Shown here: in pieces, positions 24,553 to 33,748 of the stretch | Position numbering within the stretch: the stretch's first letter is position 1 | How the letters are laid out: every line of letters starts with the position of its first letter | Source of the DNA: Streptomyces sp. NBC_01214 | GTDB taxonomy: Bacteria > Actinomycetota > Actinomycetes > Streptomycetales > Streptomycetaceae | Length of the DNA stretch: 64,000 nucleotides | Assembly (NCBI RefSeq): GCF_026340975.1 | Contig: NZ_JAPEOS010000001.1 | Location: forward strand, 1,758,501-1,822,500 | Direction: 5' to 3' | Program-made: the position numbers and the translations under genes | The notes under the pieces: generated by a model | What the model was told of the DNA's origin: nothing | What the model saw: the letters and a program-made list of their open reading frames with translations, nothing else | Database searches by the model: none

Positions 24553-25380
24553 ATGGCCGCGATACGTCCGCCCAGCACCGTGTCCGCCTGGCAGCCGTCG
24601 GTGCCCGGCATCGCCGAGGTCTTCCACGCCCGCTTCACCGAGCACGCGTACCCGGCCCACGTGCACGACACCTGGGCGCTGATGATCCTCGACGGCGGGC
24701 GGGTGGACTTCGCCCTCGACGGGGAACGGCACGGCCTCGGGGTGTCGGAGGCGGTGGTCCTGCTGCCGCCGGGGGTGAGCCACGACGGGCGGACCGTGAC
24801 CGAGGCCGGTTTCCGCAAGCGCGTGCTGTACCTGGACACCTCGGTGCTCCCGGAGCGGCTGACCGGGGCCGCCGTCGACGCCCCGCTGCTGACCGACCCC
24901 GCGCTCCGCGAGCGCGTGCACCGGTTGCACCTGGCGCTCGCGGAACGGGACCCCTTCGAGGCGCAGTCGCGGCTGGCCTTCGTGCGGGAGCGGCTGCACC
25001 GTCGGCTGGCGGGGCGCGCGGCCGAAGGGCCGGAGCCGGGTCCGGGGCCGGTGCCGGGCTCGCGGGTCGCCGTACGGCTGCGCGAGCTGCTCGACGCACG
25101 GGTGGCCGAGGGGATCACCCTGGAGGAGGCCGCGGTCGAGCTCGGGCACCTGCACCCCACGCACCTGATCCGGAGCTTCAAGGCGGCGTACGGACTACCG
25201 CCGCACGCGTACCTGACCGCGCGGCGGGTGGCGCTCGCGCGGCGGTTGCTGCTGGCGGGAGTGCGGCCGGCCGAGGCGGCGGTGGCGGCGGGGTTCTACG
25301 ACCAGGCGCACCTGACGCGGCACTTCGGACGGCACGTCGGGATCAGCCCGGCGAGGTTCGCCCGATCCGGCCGGTCGTGA
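24553..25380 (+). CDS. AraC family transcriptional regulator
   Basis: 275 aa. The N-terminal cupin-like sensor (AEVFHARFTEHAYPAHVHDTWALMILDGGRVDF, ~20-110) binds an effector. The C-terminal tandem helix-turn-helix includes ITLEEAAVELGHLHPTHLIRSFKAAYGLPPHAYLTARRVALARRLLLAGVRPAEAAVAAGFYDQAHLTRHFGRHVGISPARF in separate segments (residues ~185-270). It is the likely regulator of the divergent cupin gene; the ligand is unknown. Confidence 0.9.
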   Translation: MAAIRPPSTVSAWQPSVPGIAEVFHARFTEHAYPAHVHDTWALMILDGGRVDFALDGERHGLGVSEAVVLLPPGVSHDGRTVTEAGFRKRVLYLDTSVLPERLTGAAVDAPLLTDPALRERVHRLHLALAERDPFEAQSRLAFVRERLHRRLAGRAAEGPEPGPGPVPGSRVAVRLRELLDARVAEGITLEEAAVELGHLHPTHLIRSFKAAYGLPPHAYLTARRVALARRLLLAGVRPAEAAVAAGFYDQAHLTRHFGRHVGISPARFARSGRS

Positions 25381-25525
25381 AGGGGAGTTGGCCGGTTCGT
25401 TGCCTTCCTGTTTCAGGACCTTCCCCTTTCTTTCGATTCGACATATGACAGTTCGGCAGTCCGCGTGGTTCCGCACAGCCCGCACCCGCACCACCCCCAC
25501 CCGCTGAACCAGGAGGAAGGCCGTC

Positions 25526-26599
25526 ATGCGCCTTCGCACGCTCGCCACCACTGCCGCAGCCACCGCCGCACTCGCCGGAATGCTCGCCCCGCCCGCCGCG
25601 GCGACCGGGGCCCCGAAGGGGAACCGGTCCTGCTCGCCCCACCTCTCCGTCGCGGGCTTCTCCGACGCGCTCGACAAGACCACGGTCGACGGGCGCCCGG
25701 TCGGAGGCATCTCCGGTCTCGCCGTCGACCGGGACGGCACGATCGCCGCCGTCTCCGACAAGTCGGCGCTGTACTCGTTGAAGGTGGGGCGCGGGGACGC
25801 CCCGAAGGCCACGGCCACCAAGCGGCTGCCGCTGACGGACGGCGGCGGGCAGTCGCTGGACTCCGAGGGGATCGTCGTCGACGGGGACGGCTCGTACCTG
25901 GTCACGGACGAGTTCGCGCCCGCGATCCGGCGCTACGGCCGGACCGGTGAGGTGCTGGGCGCGCTGCCGGTCCCGGACGCCTTCCGGCTCGCGCCGCAGG
26001 GGCGGGCGACCGCGAACCAGACCTTCGAGTCGCTGACCCTGCTGCCCGGCGGACGCACCCTGGTGGCGGGCGTCGAGGGGGCGCTGGCCGGTGACGGCAA
26101 GGACGCGCAGGGCCGGACCCTCCAGCGGATCCAGACCTGGGAGCGGCGCGGGAAGGGCGAGTTCGTCCTCGGCCGGCAGTACGCCTACCCGGTGGATCCC
26201 GGGCACGGGCTGGTGGAGCTCGCGCCGACGCGCGACGGCCGGCTGATCGTGCTGGAGCGGGGCTTCACCCGGGAGTTCGCGATCACCGTACGGCTGTACG
26301 TCGCCGATCCCCTGGGCGCCACGGACACCTCCGGAGTGGAGGCCCTGACGGAGGGCGCGGGCCTGCGGGTCGCGCGCAAGACGGCGATCGGGGACTTCGA
26401 CGACTGCCCGACGCTGGGGGCGCCGTCGAAGCTGCCGCAGAACCACCCGCTCGTGGACAACATCGAGGGCATGGTGGTCACGGACCACGACGGGACCGGG
26501 CGCGTACGGCTGCTGCTGGCCAGCGACGACAACGAGCTCGCCCAGCAGGTGACGCGGCTGTACCGGGTGGACGTCCGGCTGCCGCAGCGCCGGCGCTAG
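25526..26599 (+). CDS. Secreted esterase-like/phytase-like protein
   Basis: 357 aa with a Sec signal peptide ([28 protein letters not shown], cleavage near residue 27). The body has phytase-like beta-propeller strands: [62 protein letters not shown] and [19 protein letters not shown], where repeated (D/N)xEG segments are the family hallmark. The likely role is an extracellular phosphoester/ester hydrolase. AGGAGG precedes the ATG by seven bases. Its stop overlaps the stop of the carboxyltransferase gene by four bases (convergent). Confidence 0.82.
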   Translation: MRLRTLATTAAATAALAGMLAPPAAATGAPKGNRSCSPHLSVAGFSDALDKTTVDGRPVGGISGLAVDRDGTIAAVSDKSALYSLKVGRGDAPKATATKRLPLTDGGGQSLDSEGIVVDGDGSYLVTDEFAPAIRRYGRTGEVLGALPVPDAFRLAPQGRATANQTFESLTLLPGGRTLVAGVEGALAGDGKDAQGRTLQRIQTWERRGKGEFVLGRQYAYPVDPGHGLVELAPTRDGRLIVLERGFTREFAITVRLYVADPLGATDTSGVEALTEGAGLRVARKTAIGDFDDCPTLGAPSKLPQNHPLVDNIEGMVVTDHDGTGRVRLLLASDDNELAQQVTRLYRVDVRLPQRRR

Positions 26600-27951
26600 C
26601 CCGACCGGGGCCGGGCCGGGCCGACGATGCCGCGGGCGACCCCCAGGGCGACCAGGTCCTGGGGGCGGACGCGGAGTTGGTCCGCCGTGGCGGGCGCGGC
26701 CGAAGGGGGCCGCTTGAGGATGGCCGCCGCCAGTTCCGGGGCGATCACCGAGAAGTAGCTGTCCGGGGTGACCCAGGTGTTCCCCGGCGCGGCCAGCGCG
26801 AGGGCGCCGCCCGAGCCGCCCTCGCCGATCAGCAGGGTGGTGACGGGGACGGTGGCCGCGGCCACCGCCGCGAAGGTGTCCGCGATGGCCGCGCCCGCGC
26901 CCGCGTGTTCGGCGGCGGCGTCGTTGGCCGCGCCCGGGGTGTCCACCAGGGTGAGCACCGGGATGCCGAGCCGGTCCGCGAGGCGGATGACGCGGGCGGC
27001 CGTACGGTAGCCCGCCGGGCGGGTGGCGGTGCCGCACTGGGCGGCGTAGGCGACGGCCCGGCCCTCGCGCAGCCCGAACCCGCACAGCATGCCGGGGTCG
27101 GTGCCGCCCGCCCGGTCCCCCGAGAGGGGCAGGCGCAGCTCGAAGTACGCGTCCAGGTACGCGGCGGCGCGCGGCCGGTCGGGGTGCCGGGCCTGTAGGA
27201 CGGCGTCCCATCCGGTCCGCGGCGGGCTTGCGTCCGCCAGCGCGGCCGGCGGCTCGGCCGGCCCCGTGGGGCGGGGCGCGGCCAGTACGCGGAGCCAGTC
27301 GGCGAGGGTTCCCGGTAGCTCGGCGGCGGGCACCACGGCGTCCACGTGACCGGCGGCGTACTGCCCTTCGGCGCCGTAGGCCGCCGGATCCGCGTCCGCC
27401 GGACGCACCCGGGACCCGGCGAAGCCGACCTGGGCCCCGGGGAGCGCGAGGACCACATCGGCCCCGGCCCCCAGGGTGGCCCAGCCGCCGCCCGTGGTCG
27501 GATCGCGCAGGACGGCGAGCTGCGGGAGCCCCGCGGCCCGGGTCAGGACGCACTGGCGGGCCACGCGTTGGAGCTGGGTGAGGGCGAGCATGCCCTCCTG
27601 CATCCGGGAGCCGCCGGTGGCGATGAGCGAGACGAGGGGGAGCCGGTGCTCGCGGGCGTGGGAGTACGCGGCTTCGAGCCGGTCCCCGGTGCGCTGCCCC
27701 AGCGAGCCGCCGAGGAAGCCGAACTCGAAGGAGATGACGGTGGCTTCGCGACCACCGACCCGGGCGGTGCCGGTGACCACGGACTCCTGTTCGCCGGTGC
27801 GTTCGGCGGCGCGGGCGCGGGAGTCGTCGTAGCCGGTCCACTCCAGGGGGCCGTCGGCGGGCGACTCCCGCCGGGGCGACGGGAGTTCGGTGAAGCTGCC
27901 GGGGTCGGTCACGGAGGCGATGGCCGCGCGGGCCGAGAGGCGGGTCGTCAC
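26596..27951 (-). CDS. Fused acetyl-CoA carboxylase carboxyltransferase (beta-alpha) protein
   Basis: 451 aa. The N-terminal half carries the AccD-like crotonase core ([50 protein letters not shown], ~75-125). The C-terminal half carries the AccA-like part ([20 protein letters not shown] and [37 protein letters not shown], ~320-410). Such proteins transfer CO2 from biotin to an acyl-CoA. No biotin carboxylase or biotin carrier gene is nearby, so it must use a partner encoded elsewhere or serve a specialised pathway. Streptomyces normally relies on AccB/PccB-type beta subunits, so this fused form is probably an accessory isoenzyme. Confidence 0.82.
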   Translation of the reverse strand: MTTRLSARAAIASVTDPGSFTELPSPRRESPADGPLEWTGYDDSRARAAERTGEQESVVTGTARVGGREATVISFEFGFLGGSLGQRTGDRLEAAYSHAREHRLPLVSLIATGGSRMQEGMLALTQLQRVARQCVLTRAAGLPQLAVLRDPTTGGGWATLGAGADVVLALPGAQVGFAGSRVRPADADPAAYGAEGQYAAGHVDAVVPAAELPGTLADWLRVLAAPRPTGPAEPPAALADASPPRTGWDAVLQARHPDRPRAAAYLDAYFELRLPLSGDRAGGTDPGMLCGFGLREGRAVAYAAQCGTATRPAGYRTAARVIRLADRLGIPVLTLVDTPGAANDAAAEHAGAGAAIADTFAAVAAATVPVTTLLIGEGGSGGALALAAPGNTWVTPDSYFSVIAPELAAAILKRPPSAAPATADQLRVRPQDLVALGVARGIVGPARPRSG

Positions 27952-27955
27952 GGGG

Positions 27956-28572
27956 TCACCCTAGGCGCTGCACCCGCGCGGCGGTCAGGGGGAGGGAGCG
28001 GGGGAGGAGGGCCGCGGTGAAGAAGAGGGCGCCGAGCGGCAGCAGGTCGAGGCTGGAGGCGGTGGTGGCCGTGCCCAGCACGACCATGACGGGGCGCCAG
28101 GGGCTGACGCGGCGCTGGACGGCGAGGTGGACCAGGAGCCAGAGGAGGCCGACGTAGAAGAGCGCCGGGCCGACGGTGTAGACGGCGGGGAGCACCCCGG
28201 GACGGCTCTGGACCTCTTCGAAGAGCCGCGCCATCTCCGGGCGGTCGGCGGCGCGGAAGCCGACGACGAGGTCGATGGAGGCCTGGGCGACGACCGCCAG
28301 GGTGCCGGTCAGCCCGAGCAGGGTGGCGGCGCCGGCGCCGAGGCGGCCGGCCCCGCGGGCGGGCCCGGTCAGCCGGTGCAGGGCCGGGAGGATCAGGGCG
28401 AACTGCAGTACCCCGGCCAGCAGGAGGACGTGGCCCGTGGCCAGGCGGGGCCCGGGCCGTGGTCGGGGTCGCTGAGCCGGACGACGCCGTAGGCCAGCAT
28501 GCACAGGGGGGCGGAGACGAAGGCGGCCCGGGTGAGGGTCGCACGGCGGTGGCTCAGCGGCTGATGGGTCAT
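27956..28572 (-). pseudogene. Small multi-pass membrane protein split by an apparent frameshift
   Basis: The front part (MTHQPLSHRRATLTRAAFVSAPLCMLAYGVVRLSDPDHGPGPAW) and the back part (ATGHVLLLAGVLQFALILPALHRLTG...) are in different frames that meet near 28440-28465. Joined, they give one protein of about 205 aa with four or five membrane helices, and the join removes the arginine-rich start of the downstream frame (RRRPAQRPRPRPGPR), which does not look like protein. The change may be a real mutation or a one-base sequencing error in the GC run. Function unknown. It lies directly upstream of the carboxyltransferase gene on the same strand. Confidence 0.6.
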
Positions 28573-28669
28573 GTACTGATCATTTCGGCCGGGGTGGCGA
28601 CCCGTATCCGGCATCACCCCGAGGCCGCCCCGAGCCGTCCCCGACCGCTCCCCGACCCTCCTCGGCACC

Positions 28670-29350
28670 TCACCCGAGGGTCGGCAGGGGGAAAGCGATC
28701 TTGAGGGCGTAGGCGGCGACCAGGCCGTAGCCGAGGCGGAAGGTCCAGATGCGGGCCCCGTCCGGGACGCGGGTGCCGGCGAGGGAGCCGAGCGTCACGA
28801 GCGCCTGCTGCCAGAGGAGGGAGGCGGCGCCGACACCGAGGAGGAAGGCGGCGCCGGCCGCTCCGGTGCCCAGGGCGGCGCCCTGGGCGGTGGTGAGGGC
28901 GGCGAAGTAGAGGGCGGTGGTGGGGTTGAGGGCGGTGAGGCCGACGTACCGGGCGAAGGCCTTGACGGGCCGAGCCGGCGGCGGGGCGGATACGGGGACG
29001 GACGCCGCGGCGGAGTCCGGGTCCGAGGCCGGGTCCGGGGCCGGGTCCGAGGTTCGGGCGGGGGAGGCCCCGTAGAGGCCGCGCGCCGCGATGACCAGCA
29101 GGATCACCGCCGAGGCCAGCCGGACCCAGGCCTCGACCGGCGAGATGTGGGAGGCCACCCAGGGCCCCAGGGCGGTGGCGAGGGCCGCGTAGCCGAGGTC
29201 GACCGCCGCGATTCCCGCGGCCGCCGCCACGGCCGTGCGGCGGTCGCGCATCGCCTCTTGCAGGAGCAGCACGCTCATCGCCCCCATGGGCATCGCCACG
29301 CCCAGGCCCGCGGCCGCGCCCGCCAGCGTCGGTGTCATCAGTTCGCTCAT
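28670..29350 (-). CDS. LysE family amino-acid exporter
   Basis: 226 aa. LysE fold with six hydrophobic segments. It starts LAGAAAGLGVAMPMGAMSVLLLQEAMRDRR, the typical G-x-x-x-P-G-P-like first helix, and has LTALNPTTALYFAAL, the conserved L-x-N-P motif of helix 4. A Pro/Asp/Ala-rich cytoplasmic insert sits between helices 3 and 4. LysE exporters remove excess amino acids by proton antiport. Divergent from an Lrp/AsnC gene 69 bp away, the classic LysE/LysG-like or Lrp arrangement, so export is probably induced by an amino acid. Confidence 0.85.
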   Translation of the reverse strand: MSELMTPTLAGAAAGLGVAMPMGAMSVLLLQEAMRDRRTAVAAAAGIAAVDLGYAALATALGPWVASHISPVEAWVRLASAVILLVIAARGLYGASPARTSDPAPDPASDPDSAAASVPVSAPPPARPVKAFARYVGLTALNPTTALYFAALTTAQGAALGTGAAGAAFLLGVGAASLLWQQALVTLGSLAGTRVPDGARIWTFRLGYGLVAAYALKIAFPLPTLG

Positions 29351-29419
29351 GGGGCGAGCGTCGGGCCCGGCCTTCGGAGGACGAGCGCGCATACCGGGCC
29401 CGGCTGCGAGAATCGCGGT

Positions 29420-29860
29420 ATGGACCGCCTCGACAGGGAAATCCTCGGCATCCTGCAGCAGGATGCGCGGATCTCGTACCGGGACCTGGGAGTCCGCGTC
29501 GGCCTCAGCGCCAACGCCACTGCCGACCGGGTCCGACGGATGCGTCGCGAAGGGGTGATCCGCGGGTTCACCACGATCGTGGACCCGGCGGCCGACACCG
29601 CCGGCGGGCTCGTCGTCTTCATCGACGTCACCCTGCGCCAGGACACCACCAACGAGGAGTTCGAGCGGCAGGTCGCCAAGCTCTCCGGGATCACCGAGGT
29701 CGTGCACGTGACCGGCGAGCACGACTACCTCGTACGCGCCCGGGCCGCCGACCCCGCCGCCCTCGACGGGCTGCTCCGCCGCATGAAACGGGAGGCGGGA
29801 GTGGCCCAGTCCAACACCCGGATCGCCCTGCGCGCGGCCACCCGACCGGGCCAGTACTAG
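29420..29860 (+). CDS. Lrp/AsnC family transcriptional regulator
   Basis: 146 aa. The N-terminal winged helix-turn-helix LDREILGILQQDARISYRDLGVRVGLSANATADRVRRM (3-40) is followed by a RAM ligand-binding domain (VVFIDVTLRQDTT...GEHDYLVRARAADPAALDGLL). Such proteins form octamers and sense amino acids. It is the likely regulator of the divergent LysE gene; its operator should lie in the 69 bp between the two starts. Confidence 0.9.
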   Translation: MDRLDREILGILQQDARISYRDLGVRVGLSANATADRVRRMRREGVIRGFTTIVDPAADTAGGLVVFIDVTLRQDTTNEEFERQVAKLSGITEVVHVTGEHDYLVRARAADPAALDGLLRRMKREAGVAQSNTRIALRAATRPGQY

Positions 29861-29861
29861 G

Positions 29862-30051
29862 CCGTCCCTTCCGGATCTTGCCAGGCCCGGCCCAACCCAC
29901 CCGGCACGGCACCTCGCCGCGCTGTCGGGGCACTCGAGTACGTCCAGTACGAGAGCGCCCCTCCACCCGGGGCCCCTCCCAGCAGCAGCTGGGGGAGATG
30001 CACCGCACCGGACGACCCGGGCGCTCATCCAGCAAGATCCGAAAGGGACGG
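29862..30051. repeat. 190-bp element bounded by 20-bp inverted repeats (MITE-like or large terminator)
   Basis: The left end CCGTCCCTTCCGGATCTTGC (29862-29881) and right end GCAAGATCCGAAAGGGACGG (30032-30051) are inverted copies with 19/20 matches. The interior holds smaller dyads, including GTACGTCCAGTAC, and a CCCAGCAGCAGCTGGG palindrome. No open frame. A third partial copy (GAAAGGGACGG) lies at 30220-30230, fused to the perfect palindrome GACGGCCCGGGCCGTC (30226-30241). The rest of the gap to 30263 has no gene. It separates the convergent Lrp and GNAT genes. Confidence 0.65.
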
Positions 30052-30263
30052 TCCAAGCCCTGTCGGCAATGTCCCGTCTGGCCCGTGACGCCCGGCACCG
30101 CACCTGGTCCCCCAGACTCCCTCCGGGGACCCCCAGGTTGTCGGGGCGCCCTGATTCCCCTCGGCCCTGCGGGTCTGGGGAGACCCCGTGGCACCGGACG
30201 CCGCGGGCTCGGGCCCAACGAAAGGGACGGCCCGGGCCGTCTTGCCGGGGAAGGGACGTCAGG

Positions 30264-30806
30264 TCACCCGGCGGCCGCGTAGCAGTGCACGGTCACCGTC
30301 CGCTCCGGGCTCCACCGCTGCTCGACCGTGGCCAGCAACTCCCAGCCCAGACGCTCGTAGAGGGCCACCGCCGAGGCGTCGGAGGCCACGACGTCGAGCA
30401 CGGGATGCAGATCGCGCTCCCGCGCCTCCCGGGTGGCCCGGGCCATCAGGAGCGCACCGATCCCGTGGCCCCGGGCCGCCGGAGCGACGAACAGGCGGCC
30501 GACCACGGCGGCCGCCCGGCTCGCGCCCCCGCGGCTGCTCCACAGCGCGGGCGCCGCATCGTCCGCCGCACTGCGGGACAGGGCGACGTGACCGACGATC
30601 CGCCCGTCCAGCTCCGCCACCCAGGCCGCGAGCAGCGCCGGCCCGGACAGCCAGCCGCCGGGGTGCTCCGGCCAGTTCACCGGGTAGCCGTCCTCCTCGT
30701 GGACCTCGGCGAGCACCTGGACGCACGCACCGAGGTCGGCGTCCGTCCGACGCCGGACGTGCCGGACCGCGGGTTCGCCGGCTGCGGGAGCACTCTCGTC
30801 GTTCAT
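30264..30806 (-). CDS. GNAT family N-acetyltransferase
   Basis: 180 aa. RRRTDADLGACVQVLAEVHEEDG opens the fold. GRLFVAPAARGHGIGALLMARATREAR is motif A, with R-G-H-G-I-G binding acetyl-CoA, and LDVVASDASAVALYERLGWELL is motif B. The insert ALWSSRGGASRAAAV lies just before motif A. Substrate unknown. Transcribed in the same direction as the GAF kinase gene 48 bp upstream and may be co-transcribed with it. Confidence 0.85.
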   Translation of the reverse strand: MNDESAPAAGEPAVRHVRRRTDADLGACVQVLAEVHEEDGYPVNWPEHPGGWLSGPALLAAWVAELDGRIVGHVALSRSAADDAAPALWSSRGGASRAAAVVGRLFVAPAARGHGIGALLMARATREARERDLHPVLDVVASDASAVALYERLGWELLATVEQRWSPERTVTVHCYAAAG

Positions 30807-30853
30807 CGGAGCATGGAAGCACGGCCCGCGGAGCGGACGTCCGTGACCAGCCG

Positions 30854-32503
30854 TCACAGCGCCGACTCCCACGTCACCGTCGTACCCCGCGCGCCCGACT
30901 CCGTACGGCCGTCGTCCGCCACCGTCAGGCGGACCCGGGACGGGTCCGCTTCCACCTGCACGTCGATGAAGGTGATCTCGCCGCGCCGGTGCGCCGCGGC
31001 CAGGGCGCCGCGCAGGGCCCCGAGCAGGTCGTTCGCCACCGCATCCGGCAGCAGGGCGTCGACCGCGCCCGCGAAGTGCACCGACGGTTGGAAGCCGAGC
31101 ACGGCCGCTGCCCCGCCCGTCTCGCGCAGCACCCGCCCCCGGAAGGTCGTCGGGGCGTCCGTCGGCGGCTGCTGGAGGGCGAAGATGGCCGTCCGGACCT
31201 CCTGGATGGTGGAGTCGAGCTCGTCCACGGCCCGGCCGAGCTCGTCGCCCACCGTGTCCCCGGACGGGGCGTTCGCGGCCCGCCGCCGGGTGCTCTCCAG
31301 CATCATTTCGGTGGCGAAGAGCCGTTGGACCACCAGGTCGTGCAGGTCCCGTGCAATCCGGTCGCGGTCCTCGTACACCGCCAGCTGCTCCCGGTCGTGC
31401 TGGGCGTTCGCGAGTACGAGGGCCAGCGCGGCCTGGGAGGCGAACTGCGAGGCGAGCAGCCGGTCCACCGCGTCGTACGCGGGGCCGCCCCGGGCGCGGG
31501 GCAGGGCCAGGGTGCCGATCAGCTGGCCGCCGCTCTGTAGCGGGAGCATCATGCTCGGCCCGAACCGCTCCCGCACGTGCGTGGTCATCCGGGGATCCGT
31601 CGCCGAGTCGTCGATGAAGACGGGCTCGCCGCCGAGGAGTTGTACGAGCACCGGCGAACCGGGGGCGATCGCCGTCCCCACCAGGTCCCCTGCGTCCCCC
31701 TGCGTGGAGGCGGCCACGATCTCCATGCCGCCCTCGGGGGTCGGCTGGAGCACCACCCCGGCCGCGGCGTCCGCCAGCAGCCGGGCCCGTTCGGCCACGC
31801 ACCTCAGGGCGTCGGCCGCCGGGCGTCCGGCGAGCAGGGTCGTGGTCACGGCGGCGGCGCCGTCGATCCAGCGCTCCCGGCGGCGCGCGGTCTCGTAGAG
31901 CCGGGCGTTGCCGATCGCTATGCCCGCCTGCGAGGCCAGGACGCGCAGCAGGGCGAGGTCCTCGTCCGTGAAGGGGCCGCCGCCCCGCTTCTCGGCGAGG
32001 TACAGGTTGCCGAAGACCTCCGTGTGCACCCGGATCGGGACGCCCAGGAGGCTGTGCATGGGCGGGTGGCCCGGCGGGAACCCGGCGGCCCGCGGGTCCC
32101 GGGTGACGTCGTCCAGGAGCAGCGGGCGCGGGTCGCTGACGAGGGCTCCGAGCACGCCGGAGCGCGCGTCCGGCAGGTGCGGGATCGCGGCCCGCTCCTC
32201 CTCGGTGAGCCCCGCGGTGAACAGGTCGGTCAGCAGGACGCGCTCGGGGTCGACGACCCCGAGCGCTCCGTACCGGGCCGCGCACAGTTCGGTCGCGGAG
32301 TCCACGATGTGCTGGAGGGTGGCGTGCAGCTCCAGCTCGGACCCGACGTTGAGGACGGCTTCCAGCAACACCGGAAGCCTGGCCGCTTCCTCGTTCGGCT
32401 CCTCGGGCTCGTAGGACTCGTTGGGCTCAGTGGGCTCGTAGGACTCCTCGGGTCCCTCGGGTCCCTCAGGTCCCTCGGGCCGTTTCGGTTCCTGGGGCCT
32501 CAT
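30854..32503 (-). CDS. Tandem-GAF sensor protein with HisKA_3-like region and degenerate ATPase
   Basis: 549 aa. Residues 1-40 are an acidic Pro/Glu repeat (PEGPEGPEGPEE, SYEPTEPNE). GAF domains cover ~45-205 and ~215-368. A dimerisation helix RDRIARDLHDLVVQRLFATEMM contains the phospho-acceptor-like H388. The ATPase part is poor: the N-box reads LLGALRGALAAAHRRG, lacking the Glu and Asn that bind Mg-ATP, although VADDGRTESGARGTTV keeps a G-box remnant. It resembles DevS/DosS-type GAF kinases that have lost catalysis. Its ATG overlaps the mbl stop (ATGA), so it is translationally coupled to the actin-like gene; no response regulator gene is adjacent. Confidence 0.8.
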   Translation of the reverse strand: MRPQEPKRPEGPEGPEGPEESYEPTEPNESYEPEEPNEEAARLPVLLEAVLNVGSELELHATLQHIVDSATELCAARYGALGVVDPERVLLTDLFTAGLTEEERAAIPHLPDARSGVLGALVSDPRPLLLDDVTRDPRAAGFPPGHPPMHSLLGVPIRVHTEVFGNLYLAEKRGGGPFTDEDLALLRVLASQAGIAIGNARLYETARRRERWIDGAAAVTTTLLAGRPAADALRCVAERARLLADAAAGVVLQPTPEGGMEIVAASTQGDAGDLVGTAIAPGSPVLVQLLGGEPVFIDDSATDPRMTTHVRERFGPSMMLPLQSGGQLIGTLALPRARGGPAYDAVDRLLASQFASQAALALVLANAQHDREQLAVYEDRDRIARDLHDLVVQRLFATEMMLESTRRRAANAPSGDTVGDELGRAVDELDSTIQEVRTAIFALQQPPTDAPTTFRGRVLRETGGAAAVLGFQPSVHFAGAVDALLPDAVANDLLGALRGALAAAHRRGEITFIDVQVEADPSRVRLTVADDGRTESGARGTTVTWESAL

Positions 32504-33591
32504 TCGGCCAGCGGGTTGAGGACCATGGGGGCGATCTTCCCTTCGAGCATCGCGCCGAGACCGAGTACGGCGCACACGTCCGGCCGTTCCGCGATGGCGA
32601 CGGGCATTCCGGTGGCGTCCCGCAACATCTGGTCCAGGCCCGGCAGCAGGGCGCTGCCGCCCACCATCATGATCCCCCGGTCCGTCAGATCGGCCACCAG
32701 GTCCGGCGGGCAGTCCCGCAGCACCTTGCCGATGCCGTCGAGGACGGCGGTCAGCGGGGTGTAGATGGCGTCCCGTACGGCTGCGGTGTCCACCTGCACG
32801 GAGCGGGCGAGGCCGGTGGCCACGTCGCGGCCGTGGATCAGGGTGGAGGCCGGCCCGCCGACGGTGAGGCCGTTGCCGTGGAGGGCCAGTTGCAGCGGCC
32901 GGACGGCCTGGCTGGGCAGCATCAGCTCGTGCGCGTGGCGCAGGTGCTGGACGACCGCGTGGTCGATGGCCTCGCCGCCGACCGGGATCCGTTGGGCGGT
33001 GACGATGGATCCGAGGGAGAGGACGGCCACCTGGGTGGCCGCGGCCCCGCACACCATGATCATCGTCGCGGTCGGCTGCTCCACGGGGAGTCCGCAGCCG
33101 ACGGCCGCCGCGATCAGGGTGTCGACCAGTTCGACGCGCCGGGCGCCGAGCCCGACGAGGGTCTCCACGGTGGCCCGCTGGGCGAGCGGGTCCGCGTCGT
33201 GCGGGGTGCAGGCGGCGGCCCGCAGGCGGGGCTTGCGGCGCAGGGCGCGCCGCAGCTTCTCGCCGAGGAGGTGGCGCAGCATCCGCTGGGCCATCTCGAT
33301 GTCGACGACGGTGCCGCCGGAGACGGGGCGCACGACCCGGATGTAGTCGGGTGTGCGGCCGGTCATCCGTTCGGCGAAGGAGCCGACGGCGATGAGGGCG
33401 CCGGTGCGCGTGTTGACCGCGGCGACGCTGGGTTCGTCGACCACGAGGCCGGCGCCCTTGACGTACACGCGGGTCCTCGCCGCCCCCAGGTCGACGGCGA
33501 CGTGGCAGCGGCGCAACTGCTCAAGACTGACGGTCACGGCAGATCCTCCCGAGAGCGCTGACGCAAGAGGACCGACGGAAATGTCGGTCAC
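32500..33591 (-). CDS. mbl: MreB-like rod-shape/actin homologue (Mbl)
   Basis: 363 aa, the size and fold of MreB/Mbl: phosphate 1 CHVAVDLGAARTRVYVKG, the connect segment VVDEPSVAAVNTRTGALIAVGSFAERMTGRTP, phosphate 2 MIMVCGAAATQVAVLSLG, adenosine motif DRGIMMVGGSALLPGLDQML. The residues are more divergent than in MreB proper (DLGAART for DLGTANT), as expected for the Streptomyces Mbl that cooperates with MreB in spore-wall integrity. It stands alone, away from an mreBCD cluster. The GAF kinase-like gene starts within its stop codon. Confidence 0.85.
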   Translation of the reverse strand: MTDISVGPLASALSGGSAVTVSLEQLRRCHVAVDLGAARTRVYVKGAGLVVDEPSVAAVNTRTGALIAVGSFAERMTGRTPDYIRVVRPVSGGTVVDIEMAQRMLRHLLGEKLRRALRRKPRLRAAACTPHDADPLAQRATVETLVGLGARRVELVDTLIAAAVGCGLPVEQPTATMIMVCGAAATQVAVLSLGSIVTAQRIPVGGEAIDHAVVQHLRHAHELMLPSQAVRPLQLALHGNGLTVGGPASTLIHGRDVATGLARSVQVDTAAVRDAIYTPLTAVLDGIGKVLRDCPPDLVADLTDRGIMMVGGSALLPGLDQMLRDATGMPVAIAERPDVCAVLGLGAMLEGKIAPMVLNPLAE

Positions 33592-33748
33592 TTTTCATAT
33601 CATCGGGGGCAATTCGCCCTCATGGCCCGTTGAGCTGCTCCGGCCGGGGGTGTGTCGCGGCTGCATGGGGGTGGATTTCTGTACCGACAGGCAGCACCAT
33701 GCGCGCACCGCACGCGCTACTCGCGCGTAACAAGGTAAAGGGGAGCCG

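Noticed and set aside
25343..27841. Minus-strand frame of ~830 codons over the phytase-like and carboxyltransferase genes
   Set aside because: It crosses two genes with recognised domains and has no domain of its own.
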